In this document: positions 6,916 to 14,643 of the stretch, one piece after another
Position numbering within the stretch: position 1 is the stretch's first letter
Layout: each line of letters begins with the position of its first letter
DNA from: Mycolicibacterium sphagni
GTDB taxonomy: Bacteria; Actinomycetota; Actinomycetes; Mycobacteriales; Mycobacteriaceae
DNA length: 64,000 bases
Reading direction: 5' to 3'
Assembly (NCBI RefSeq): GCF_002250655.1
Contig: NZ_NOZR01000022.1
Coordinates: forward strand, 1-64,000
The notes under the pieces: model-generated
Databases searched by the model: none
What the model was told of the DNA's origin: nothing
What the model saw: only the letters and a program-made list of their open reading frames with translations
Program-made: the position numbers and the translations under genes

Positions 6916-8163
6916 ATGACCGCGCAAACTTCTGAAGCGTCCTCCCCGGTCGCTCCGCGCCCCGGGTTCACCAGTGAGCCCCTGGGCGGCACGGTAGCCG
7001 AGCGGCTCGACCGGCTGACCGCGGTCGTCGACGATCTGCGGCACAGCGATCCTGCCGCCGAACGCGGCCGGGTGCTGCAATACGACGCCGTCGAGGCCAT
7101 CCGTCGCACCGGGGTGCTCACCCTTCGGGTGCCGGCTCAGTACGGGGGACCGGGCGGTTCGGTGCGTGACGTGCTGACCGCGGTCATCCGCATCGCACGC
7201 GGCAGTTCCAATGTGGCTCAAGCACTTCGGCCGCACTTCGGCTTCGCCGAGCGGTTGCTGAGCAACCGGGCCACCGAAGCGGAACGGGAGGAATGGTTCC
7301 CGCGGGTCAACACCGGAGTGATCATCGGCAACGCGATCACCGACGCGAAAGGCAAGACGCCTGCCGGAGCCGATACCACGCTGCTGGCCGACGGTGACGG
7401 CGTGCTGCGGCTCAATGGCTACAAGTTCTATTCCACCGGAACGCTTTTCGCCGACTTGATCGCGGTATCGGCGAGCGACTCCGAAGGTCGGGACCTTCAG
7501 GCGATAGTGCCTGCCGGGCGCGAGGGTGTGGAACTCTTCGACGACTGGGAGGGTTTCGGCCAGCGCACCACCGCCAGCGGTGGCACCCGCTTCACCAACG
7601 TGGAGGTCCAACCGCACGAGGTGACCACCGTGTCCGACGGTAAGCATCTGGGCCACAGCACCGCGTTTCTGCAGCTGTATCTGGCCGCGGTCGCTGCTGG
7701 GATCGCGGCGGCCGCCCGTGACGACGCTGTCTGGTACGTGCAGACCAAGGCGCGTCCCGCGTCGCACTCGCTGGCCGACACGGCCGCCCGTGATCCGTTC
7801 ACTCTGCAGGCCGTCGGCGAGATCTCGGCGAATGCCTCCGCGGCCGAGGCGCTGGTGCTCGGTGCCGCTGACGCACTCGACGCGGTGGTGGACTCCGGTC
7901 GCATCGCCGACGCCGATGAACTGGCCCGGGTGGCGATCGTCGTCGCCGAAGCCCAGCTGATCGCCGAGCGGCTGACCCTGGCCGCCGCCGAGCGGCTCTT
8001 CGACACTGGTGGGGCCTCGGCCACAGCCCGTGCGCTCAACCTCGACCGGCACTGGCGCAACGTCCGCACGGTCGCCACCCACAACCCGCTGGCCTACAAG
8101 GCTCACGCCTCAGGCAACTACCTGGTCAACGGTGTCTGGCCGCCGGCGAACGGCTACTTCTGA
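6916..8163 (+). CDS. Acyl-CoA dehydrogenase-like flavin monooxygenase (SfnB/DszC family)
   Basis: A 415-residue protein with the acyl-CoA dehydrogenase fold of the SfnB/DszC group. These are flavin-dependent oxygenases or oxidoreductases acting on organosulfur compounds rather than acyl-CoA. Typical features are RVPAQYGGPGGS near residue 75, LNGYKFYSTG in the flavin-binding middle domain, and the C-terminal RHWRNVRTVATHNPLAYK helix that ends this subgroup. It lies 16 bp after the LLM monooxygenase gene in one operon. The protein has no Cys, and its only Met is the initiator, which is remarkable for 415 residues. Its end overlaps the convergent DUF2237 gene by 10 bp. Confidence 0.84.
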   Translation: MTAQTSEASSPVAPRPGFTSEPLGGTVAERLDRLTAVVDDLRHSDPAAERGRVLQYDAVEAIRRTGVLTLRVPAQYGGPGGSVRDVLTAVIRIARGSSNVAQALRPHFGFAERLLSNRATEAEREEWFPRVNTGVIIGNAITDAKGKTPAGADTTLLADGDGVLRLNGYKFYSTGTLFADLIAVSASDSEGRDLQAIVPAGREGVELFDDWEGFGQRTTASGGTRFTNVEVQPHEVTTVSDGKHLGHSTAFLQLYLAAVAAGIAAAARDDAVWYVQTKARPASHSLADTAARDPFTLQAVGEISANASAAEALVLGAADALDAVVDSGRIADADELARVAIVVAEAQLIAERLTLAAAERLFDTGGASATARALNLDRHWRNVRTVATHNPLAYKAHASGNYLVNGVWPPANGYF

Positions 8164-8549
8164 TCCAGGCTGCCCAGGTCGTCTGGCACGTCGACGGCAT
8201 ACTCCTGCAATGTCTCCAGGGGCACCACATCCAGCGTCCGTTCGTGGGTGCACGCCAGCACCACCGGTGCGGCATGCCCGTCGGTGTGGGCGCGTAGCCA
8301 GTTCAGCGCGGTGACGCACCACCGGTCGCCGGGCGTCAGGCCGGGAAACCTGTACTGCGGCATCGGGGTCGACAGGTCGTTGCCGATCGAACGCTGGTGC
8401 TCGAGGAACTCGGCGGTCACCACCGCGCAGATCGTATGCCTGCCGGCGTCTTCAGGCCCCGTCGAACAGCAGCCGTCGCGGTAGAAACCCGTCATCGGGT
8501 CAGTCCCGCACGGTTCGAGGGGACCGCCCAGCACGTTGCGATCAGCCAT
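8154..8549 (-). CDS. DUF2237 family protein
   Basis: A 131-residue protein of unknown function. It shows the DUF2237 pattern: NVLGGPLEPCG at the N-terminus, the GFYRDGCC segment, HTICAVVT and GDRWCVTA. It contains six Cys and three Met, a sharp contrast with the sulfur-poor genes just to the left, so the sulfur-sparing island ends here. It is convergent with the SfnB-like gene (10-bp overlap) and divergent from the LuxR regulator. No reaction is known to me for this family. Confidence 0.85.
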   Translation of the reverse strand: MADRNVLGGPLEPCGTDPMTGFYRDGCCSTGPEDAGRHTICAVVTAEFLEHQRSIGNDLSTPMPQYRFPGLTPGDRWCVTALNWLRAHTDGHAAPVVLACTHERTLDVVPLETLQEYAVDVPDDLGSLDQK

Positions 8550-8581
8550 CGTGTCAGTATCGCGTGACGCGGGAAGCGACG

Positions 8582-8630
8582 CGGCCCCTCAGCCGTTATT
8601 AACGTCGATGGTTAATGTGCTGAGGGGCCG
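8582..8630. promoter_or_regulatory. Nested inverted repeat over the LAL regulator start codon
   Basis: Perfect 11-bp arms CGGCCCCTCAG (8582-8592) and CTGAGGGGCCG (8620-8630) enclose an inner dyad ATTAAC (8598-8603) / GTTAAT (8611-8616). The chosen ATG of the LuxR gene (8608) sits in the middle. In RNA this could form a strong stem hiding the start codon. In DNA it could be an operator for autoregulation. The two dyad centres differ by one base. Confidence 0.5.
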
Positions 8631-11322
8631 AGACGGCGAATTGGCCGGCGTGGCGACACTGCTGCGGCGGGCCAGCGGCGAGGGCCGAGGCGCGTTGATC
8701 TGCCTGCGCGGTGAAGCGGGCATGGGCAAGACTGCCTTGGTGCAGGCCATCGCCGCCGAGGCGGTCGACGCTGGTTTCGCCGTCGGATTGGGCAAGGCCG
8801 AGGAACTCCATCAGATCGCGGCGGGGGCGCCGCTGCTGGTCGCGCTGCGGTCAGGGCCGAACCCGCTACTCGACGCCGACAGCTTTGCCGCGCTCGCGCC
8901 CCTGCATCACCAGCCGTTGTGGCTCGTCGACCGCATCGCGTCGCTGCTGGCCGATCTCTCCGCACGCACACCCGTACTGATCGTGATCGACGACGCGCAG
9001 TGGGCCGACCCGGTGACCCGCTTTGCGCTCGACACACTGCCGAGCAGGCTGGCCGGATCCCCGGTGGTATGGCTCGTCGCGAGCCGCGACATTGCCGCCG
9101 ACGTCATGGACACCGTCGACAACGTCGAGCGGCATCGGCTGGTGCTGGGCCCGCTGAGCGACGCCACCCTCGATGTGCTCGCCCGCGACTACCTCGGTGG
9201 CCCGGCCGAAGGGTTGACCCGTCGCCGCCTGTACGCCGTCGGCGGCAATCCCTTCCTGGCCGTACAGCTGCTGGCGGGTGCGGCTAAGGCCCGCGAGGCT
9301 GGGGACAGCGCCGACGACATTCCGGCCTCCTTCGCCGCCGCGATCGACGGTCGCCTGCGTTCGCTCAGTGCGCGCACGGGCGAGTTGGTCGAGCTCGCGG
9401 CGGTCTGGGGCCGGCCGCTCGACCTCTCCGATGCGGCCGAATTGCTCAGCGAACCCGCCGTCATGGTGATCGCGGCCTTACGCAGGGAGGCCCATGCACA
9501 CGGCCTGCTGGCCGACGACCGCGACCACATCGTCTTCGCGCACGATCTGATCCGCGAAGCGGCCTACCAGAACGTGCCCGCCGCGGCGCGGCGTGAGTTG
9601 CATCTGCGCTGTGCCAAGTATCTGGTGGCATCGGGCAAGGGCGTGGTGGCCGCGGCGCCGCACGCGCGCGTCGGGGCGAGGTTCGGTGATCTCGAGGTGG
9701 TCGAGATTCTTCGCGGGGCCGCCGCCCAGACCTCGCTGACCATGCCCGCGGTGGCCGCGCCGCTGATCGTCGAGGCCTTCGGACTGCTCGGCCCGGACCA
9801 CAGCCAGCGAGCGGAGATCGGCGAGCAGTGCGCCGAGATCCTGATCCGCGCTCAGCGCGGCAACGATGCGGTGGCGGTCATCGACACGCTGCTCGCCGCG
9901 ACATCGGAGACCGACGACCGAGCCCATCTGCAATCACTTGCTGCCCAAGCGCTTTGGTTGACGGGTCAGCTGGGTGAGATCGACCGGCGCCTTGTCGATG
10001 CGCGGACCCGGCCTGACTTGTCGCCGCGTTTTCAGGCCCGTCTCGCCGCGGTCGAGGCCCTGGTGCTCACCCGTGCCGGGACCGCGCAGAGGGCCATCGA
10101 GGCCGCCGAGGCGGCGCTGTCGCGGGGGCGCGCGCTCGGTGACGAATGCACGCAACTTCTGGCCTTGCAGGCGCTGGCCGAGGCGGGCACCGCAGAGGGT
10201 AGGCATGCGTCGGCACGCGGGCACTACCGGGCGCTGCGCGCGTTGGGCGGCACCACGTATCTGGCCGGTGAGATCTTGGCGCTGCAGCAGTTGGACCGCT
10301 TCGCAGAAGCCGAAGAGCTGCTGACCCGGGCCCATCATGGGGACCAGGGGCGTCCCGGCGAGCACAGCCTGCCGTCGCTGGTGTTCGCTCAACTGTTGCA
10401 GGACTTCAAGCTCGGGCGGCTGGCCGAAGCGGAGGTCGGCGCGCTGACGGTGGTCCGCCTCTGCGACGAGATCGGCACCTACGTCCACAAATTCGAGGCG
10501 TGGCTGATCGCCAGCATCGTCGCGGTCATCCGCGGCGATCTGGCACTGGCCCGCGAACGGTTGCAGTCGGCCGAGGAGACGGGCCTCACCGACGATGCCG
10601 TGCGGCAGCCGCCGGTGCTGTTGATCAAGGGTCGAATCGCCGGTGCGGAAGGGCGATTCGACGAGAGTGTACGAATCTTCAAGCCGCTCATGGCATCACT
10701 GGCACAGTCCCGGTCGTGGTGGCCGAGGAACCCTGAGCTGCTGCGGGTGCAGGCCGGTATCGCCGTCGCGGCTGCCGACCACGAATTCGCCCGCGAGACA
10801 GTTGAACGCGCGAAGCTCGCGGCCGAACGCAACCCCGGTGTCGCCAGTTTCGAGGGGGTGGCGCTCCAGGTCGAAGGATTCGTCTCACGCGACGCGGCCA
10901 CCCTGCGCAGCGCGGTCAAGATCCTGCGCGAGTCACCGCGATCCCTCCTGTTGGCCGGTGCGCTGGCCGATTACGGCGCCGTGCTGGTCGACAAGGGCGA
11001 CCGGCACACCGGCGTCGGTGTGTTGTCCGAGGCACACGATTTGTTCGCCGGGCTCGGCGCGAACCACTACCTGCGCGGTGTGGAGCGGGATCTGCGCCGG
11101 GCGGGCGCGCCCGCCGACGAGCGCGAGGCCCTGACCAAGGCGGAAGAGCGGGTGGCACAGCTGGTGAGCGAGGGTCACACCAACCAATCCGTAGCCTCCG
11201 CTCTCGGCGTCTCGGTCCACACCGTCAACACCCATTTACGTGCGGTTTTCCGCAAAATGGGGGTCCGGTCGCGGGTCCAGCTCGCCAATGCGATGAGCAC
11301 CAGAACGTCCCGACGCCACTGA
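8608..11322 (+). CDS. LAL-type LuxR family transcriptional regulator with AAA ATPase domain
   Basis: A 904-residue large ATP-binding LuxR regulator. The N-terminal AAA domain has Walker A GEAGMGKT (about residue 30) and Walker B VLIVIDDAQWAD. A long TPR-like helical middle follows, then a C-terminal LuxR helix-turn-helix (LTKAEERVAQLVSEGHTNQS, then VHTVNTHLRAVFRKMGV). Such proteins are ATP-dependent activators whose signals are usually unknown. The frame stays open to 8536, overlapping the divergent DUF2237 start. I chose ATG 8608 because family similarity begins with LRGRDGEL, but no ribosome site is visible and the start lies inside a large inverted repeat. GTG 8551 is an alternative. Confidence 0.85.
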   Translation: MVNVLRGRDGELAGVATLLRRASGEGRGALICLRGEAGMGKTALVQAIAAEAVDAGFAVGLGKAEELHQIAAGAPLLVALRSGPNPLLDADSFAALAPLHHQPLWLVDRIASLLADLSARTPVLIVIDDAQWADPVTRFALDTLPSRLAGSPVVWLVASRDIAADVMDTVDNVERHRLVLGPLSDATLDVLARDYLGGPAEGLTRRRLYAVGGNPFLAVQLLAGAAKAREAGDSADDIPASFAAAIDGRLRSLSARTGELVELAAVWGRPLDLSDAAELLSEPAVMVIAALRREAHAHGLLADDRDHIVFAHDLIREAAYQNVPAAARRELHLRCAKYLVASGKGVVAAAPHARVGARFGDLEVVEILRGAAAQTSLTMPAVAAPLIVEAFGLLGPDHSQRAEIGEQCAEILIRAQRGNDAVAVIDTLLAATSETDDRAHLQSLAAQALWLTGQLGEIDRRLVDARTRPDLSPRFQARLAAVEALVLTRAGTAQRAIEAAEAALSRGRALGDECTQLLALQALAEAGTAEGRHASARGHYRALRALGGTTYLAGEILALQQLDRFAEAEELLTRAHHGDQGRPGEHSLPSLVFAQLLQDFKLGRLAEAEVGALTVVRLCDEIGTYVHKFEAWLIASIVAVIRGDLALARERLQSAEETGLTDDAVRQPPVLLIKGRIAGAEGRFDESVRIFKPLMASLAQSRSWWPRNPELLRVQAGIAVAAADHEFARETVERAKLAAERNPGVASFEGVALQVEGFVSRDAATLRSAVKILRESPRSLLLAGALADYGAVLVDKGDRHTGVGVLSEAHDLFAGLGANHYLRGVERDLRRAGAPADEREALTKAEERVAQLVSEGHTNQSVASALGVSVHTVNTHLRAVFRKMGVRSRVQLANAMSTRTSRRH

Positions 11323-11446
11323 TTCCGTAGCCGCAAAGCGGCGGGGTAGCCCTGACGATCTCATCAATTTGTGCGATGGTCACCCAAACTTACTCAGCAG
11401 TAGGTTCCCGATTGTCAGTACATACCTCAACATTTCGGGACCCCTC

Positions 11447-12520
11447 ATGCAACGTGCAGTTCGTTCTTCCGTCACGGCTGGTGTGGCGCTCCTCGGTGCC
11501 GGCGTCATCGCCGCCTCGCCGATCGCGCCACCGGTGCCTGATATCCACCTGCCGGCGATCCACGTCGACGCGACGACCCTCGCGGCGGCGGTAAGCCCGA
11601 TCGACACCTACAAGCAGGTCTTCGAGACCGCGAGGGCCAACCTGCAGGCTTTGGTCGACGCCGCTGAACCCGGTGCGGTGCTCAAGCAGATCCTTGCCAA
11701 CCAGGCAGCCAGCTTCACCGCACTGGGTGACGCGTTGGGCACGAGCGGCGGCGAGTTGTTCACCGCCCTCACCCGGACGGCGCCTGAGCAGCTGCAGAAC
11801 GCACTGACCGCGCTTGCGGCAGGCAATGTTGAAGCGGCCACCAACGCCCTGCTGTTCGTCCCGCTGGCCGTCGGCCAGCCGCTCATCAACCTGCTGCCAG
11901 CGATTCAGACGTTCACTGCCCAGCCGATCCAGAGCCTGCTCAACGTGGGCAAGATCTTCGACGATCCGGTCTACGACGCCCTGGTGGTCGTCGGCCTGCT
12001 CGGTCCCGTGATCACCGGCCTCGGCGCCACCGGGGCCGCCATACAGAACGTGATCGACGCGGTGCACACGGGCGATCCACAGCAGGTCGTCAATGCCATC
12101 CTCACCGGCCCGGCGACGATCATCGACGGCGTGCTCAACGGCGGGTACGGCCCCGACCTCGACCCGCTGGTCGGTATCGGCGTCAAAGTGCAGGCTGGTG
12201 GTCTGTTCAGCCCCGGCGGGTTCGACTTCACGAACGGCACCGTGCTCAACATCGCCGGCCCGATCGGAACCCTGGAGACGCTGGCCCAACAGATCGTCAG
12301 GGCGCTGAAGCCTTCCGCGGCAGTCACCGCGGCGGTCCTCCCCAAGGCGCTGCCCGCCGCATCAACGACGACCGAGACCACGCCCAAGGCGTCGGCAAAG
12401 CCGGTGGGGCACACGCCGCCGGCGCCCTCGGCGACGAAGAACGGCAACGGCAACGGTGACTCGGCCAGCGGCTCGACGCACGAGCACAAGGCCACCGGCC
12501 GCGGCCACAGCGCGCGCTAG
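11447..12520 (+). CDS. Secreted mycobacterial protein, GjpA/porin-like family (tentative)
   Basis: A 357-residue exported protein. A signal peptide is visible (MQRAVRSS, then a hydrophobic stretch ending ASPIAPP). The body is rich in Ala, Leu and Asn with repeated amphipathic helices (residues about 50-200), followed by a Gly-rich segment (VQAGGLFSPGGFDF). The tail is Pro/Thr/Ser rich and ends with a His/Arg-rich, low-complexity stretch. It resembles a widespread mycobacterial family sometimes annotated as outer membrane porin GjpA, but I cannot confirm pore function. ATG 11447 was chosen for the signal peptide; upstream codons in frame are not convincing. A strong hairpin follows the stop. 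Confidence 0.6.
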   Translation: MQRAVRSSVTAGVALLGAGVIAASPIAPPVPDIHLPAIHVDATTLAAAVSPIDTYKQVFETARANLQALVDAAEPGAVLKQILANQAASFTALGDALGTSGGELFTALTRTAPEQLQNALTALAAGNVEAATNALLFVPLAVGQPLINLLPAIQTFTAQPIQSLLNVGKIFDDPVYDALVVVGLLGPVITGLGATGAAIQNVIDAVHTGDPQQVVNAILTGPATIIDGVLNGGYGPDLDPLVGIGVKVQAGGLFSPGGFDFTNGTVLNIAGPIGTLETLAQQIVRALKPSAAVTAAVLPKALPAASTTTETTPKASAKPVGHTPPAPSATKNGNGNGDSASGSTHEHKATGRGHSAR

Positions 12521-12529
12521 ACGGCGGCC

Positions 12530-12560
12530 GGGTCCCTCCTCACTCGGTGGGGAGGGACCC
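12530..12560. terminator. Bidirectional hairpin terminator
   Basis: Perfect 10-bp arms GGGTCCCTCC (12530-12539) and GGAGGGACCC (12551-12560) with an 11-base loop lie between two convergent genes. One arm overlaps the last codons of the VTT-domain gene. There is no U-tract, as is usual for mycobacterial hairpin terminators. Confidence 0.7.
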
Positions 12561-13253
12561 GTCGTTGTTCCGGCCACGCCGACGCCATCCGCGATATCCA
12601 CGGTGTGCGGCGAACGCTCCGATGATCGCGGTGATGCACCACACCGCGACCGCGGCGTAGGCCAGCGGTGAGGATAGATCTGAGATCGACGCTCCCAGTG
12701 CGGTGTACACGAACGCCCGGGGTGCGGATCCGATGAACGCTCCGATTGCCATCTGCCACAACGGTATTCCGAAAGCGCCGAATGCGTACGACGCCATGGC
12801 GTCGGAAATGCCCGGAACGAACCGCTGACCCACGACCGCCCACAACCCGCGGCGCTGGATCTGGGCGTCGATGCGCGCAGACCAGTCGGGCCCGAGTAGG
12901 ACCCGGGCGCTGTCGCGTCCGGCTCGCCGGCCGAGCAGGGCGGCGATGATCGCCGTGGTCGCCGTCGAGCCCAGCGTCACGAACGTGCCGAGCAGCGGCC
13001 CGAACAACACGCCGCTGCCGGCGGCCAGCAGTGCACCGGGGACGAACACCGCGGCCAGCAGCGCCGAAACCGTCAGATAGACCAGGGGAGCCAGCGGGCC
13101 GGTCGCGGCTACCGCATCACGAATCTGCCCCACGTCGATCAGCCGGGACACCGCCACCAGATAGAACATGCCCAGCAGGAACGCGAGGAACAGCCCGAGT
13201 CGCAGGACATGCGGCCACCGGCGGGCTACCGGGGGATCGGTGTTGTCGGCCAT
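12540..13253 (-). CDS. TVP38/TMEM64 family (VTT/DedA-like) membrane protein
   Basis: A 237-residue multi-span membrane protein. It has an N-terminal transmembrane helix, then the VTT/SNARE-associated core with VPGALLAAGSGVLFGPLLG, a GRRAGRD loop and the re-entrant RFVPGISDAMASYAFGAFG motif, and a C-terminal basic tail. Relatives include DedA and TMEM64 proteins, proposed lipid scramblases or flippases; the substrate here is unknown. It is followed by the thioesterase gene with no gap (stop/start adjacent), so it may be the last gene of the HxlR-thioesterase operon. Confidence 0.85.
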   Translation of the reverse strand: MADNTDPPVARRWPHVLRLGLFLAFLLGMFYLVAVSRLIDVGQIRDAVAATGPLAPLVYLTVSALLAAVFVPGALLAAGSGVLFGPLLGTFVTLGSTATTAIIAALLGRRAGRDSARVLLGPDWSARIDAQIQRRGLWAVVGQRFVPGISDAMASYAFGAFGIPLWQMAIGAFIGSAPRAFVYTALGASISDLSSPLAYAAVAVWCITAIIGAFAAHRGYRGWRRRGRNNDGSLPTE

Positions 13254-14063
13254 TCACTCTTTGTAGTAGACGATCTGGTGACTGGTCGCCAACAGCGTCC
13301 CGTCCCGGCCCCAAATCTGTGCGGTCTGGTCGAAATAACCGCGGGCAAACCGCTGGGCGAGCGCACTCGCGAGGACGTAGTCCGTGCCTTGTTTTCCAAG
13401 TTCGGCACCGTCGACATGGAAGTACGTGGTCAGCGAGATCGTGCCGGCCGGCAGCATGCGTCCGCGGCGGAGAAACACCCGCGGATAGAACACGTCGCTG
13501 AGCGCAGTGAGCGCGGCGAAGTCGAGCTCGCGGGCCGGACGTTGACGTACCCACAGCGTTGTCGTGGACGACGCGCTTTCCGCCGGCTCGGTCGGCACAC
13601 CGCCCTCGACGTAGTGCATATCGTAGTTGCGCATCCAGGGCACCGGCCCGGGAACCGTTGTGTGCAGCAGACTTTCGGGATCGGGTGCCTCCGGCATCGT
13701 GGCCTCGGTGTCGGACCAGACGTCGCGGCGGACACCGAAGACGGCGGTGGCGGTCGTCGTCAGACCATGCTCCTGACGCACTTCGGCGGTCCAGTGCTGA
13801 TTGGTCCGGTTGGTCCGCGCCGCACGCACGACGACATCGAAGGGGCCGTCGTTGACCGGGGCGAGATAGTTGACCGTCAAGGCGACGGGTTCACCGATCC
13901 GGTCCGGGTGGGACTCGATCGCACGCACGATCGCGGCCGCCGTCACTCCGCCGAACGGGCCGACCATGTTGGCGAACTCCGGGGTGGTCTGGCCGGTGTA
14001 ACGACCGGTGCCGTTGTCGGCCAGGCTGATTGCGCTGTCAAATGCGTGCAGGGTGGTGGTCAT
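13254..14063 (-). CDS. Acyl-CoA thioesterase family protein (double hotdog)
   Basis: A 269-residue thioesterase-like protein. It shows the TesB-like hotdog signature ANMVGPFGGVTAAAIVRAIE near the N-terminus. A second hotdog half contains FYPRVFLRRG and GTISLTTYFH, ending in LATSHQIVYYKE. It probably hydrolyses an acyl-CoA; the chain length is unknown. ATG 14063 overlaps the HxlR stop by ATGA, so the two are translationally coupled and the regulator likely controls it. The reading frame remains open upstream, but that part overlaps the regulator and is not family-like. Confidence 0.8.
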   Translation of the reverse strand: MTTTLHAFDSAISLADNGTGRYTGQTTPEFANMVGPFGGVTAAAIVRAIESHPDRIGEPVALTVNYLAPVNDGPFDVVVRAARTNRTNQHWTAEVRQEHGLTTTATAVFGVRRDVWSDTEATMPEAPDPESLLHTTVPGPVPWMRNYDMHYVEGGVPTEPAESASSTTTLWVRQRPARELDFAALTALSDVFYPRVFLRRGRMLPAGTISLTTYFHVDGAELGKQGTDYVLASALAQRFARGYFDQTAQIWGRDGTLLATSHQIVYYKE

Positions 14064-14551
14064 CGGATCGTCTTTCTGGTCTTGGCGGGACGGGCGCCGG
14101 GGCCCGGTCGCGGCTCGGTGTCGAAGGCGGTCAGCGGAGTCTGGTGGGAGCGGCATCGCAGGCTCAGTTCGACGGGGTGGCCGCAGTCCCGGTGCACGAC
14201 CTCGACCGGCGGCCCGTCGGAGTCGGCCTCCCACTTGTCGCCCCACTGCATCAGTGCGATCACGGCGGGCAGCAGATCGCGGCCCTTCTCCGTCAGCCGA
14301 TACTCGTGGCGTTCACGGTGACCGGGCTCCTGATACGGCACCCGTCGCAGCACTCCTGCCGCGACCAGGGTGCTCAGCCGGTCGGTCAACACCTGGCGGG
14401 GACAGCCGATACGGGCCTGGAACCGCTCGAAGCGCCGCGCACCGTAGAACGCTTCGCGCAGGACCAGAAGTGTCCACTTTTCGCCGACGACATCCAGAGC
14501 CCGCTTGACCGAACAGTTTTCGGTACTGATCGAGTCGCGGTCGACGGACAT
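14060..14551 (-). CDS. HxlR family transcriptional regulator
   Basis: A 163-residue winged-helix regulator. The HxlR signature CSVKRALDVVGEKWTLLVLR with its conserved cysteine is near the N-terminus, followed by the recognition region around CPRQVLTDRLSTL and the wing segment RHEYRLTEKG. Many HxlR proteins sense electrophiles or redox state through that cysteine. ATG 14551 is preceded by TAGGGT at leaderless distance (7 bp), so I prefer it over GTG 14560. It is coupled to the downstream thioesterase by ATGA. Confidence 0.85.
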   Translation of the reverse strand: MSVDRDSISTENCSVKRALDVVGEKWTLLVLREAFYGARRFERFQARIGCPRQVLTDRLSTLVAAGVLRRVPYQEPGHRERHEYRLTEKGRDLLPAVIALMQWGDKWEADSDGPPVEVVHRDCGHPVELSLRCRSHQTPLTAFDTEPRPGPGARPAKTRKTIR

Positions 14552-14643
14552 GATCGCCACCCTAGCAGAGTCTGAATAATGAACTCAGATCGTGCGGCGA
14601 ATGTCACTCACGGGTCGGGATAGGAGCTTAGTCGGGATAGGAG

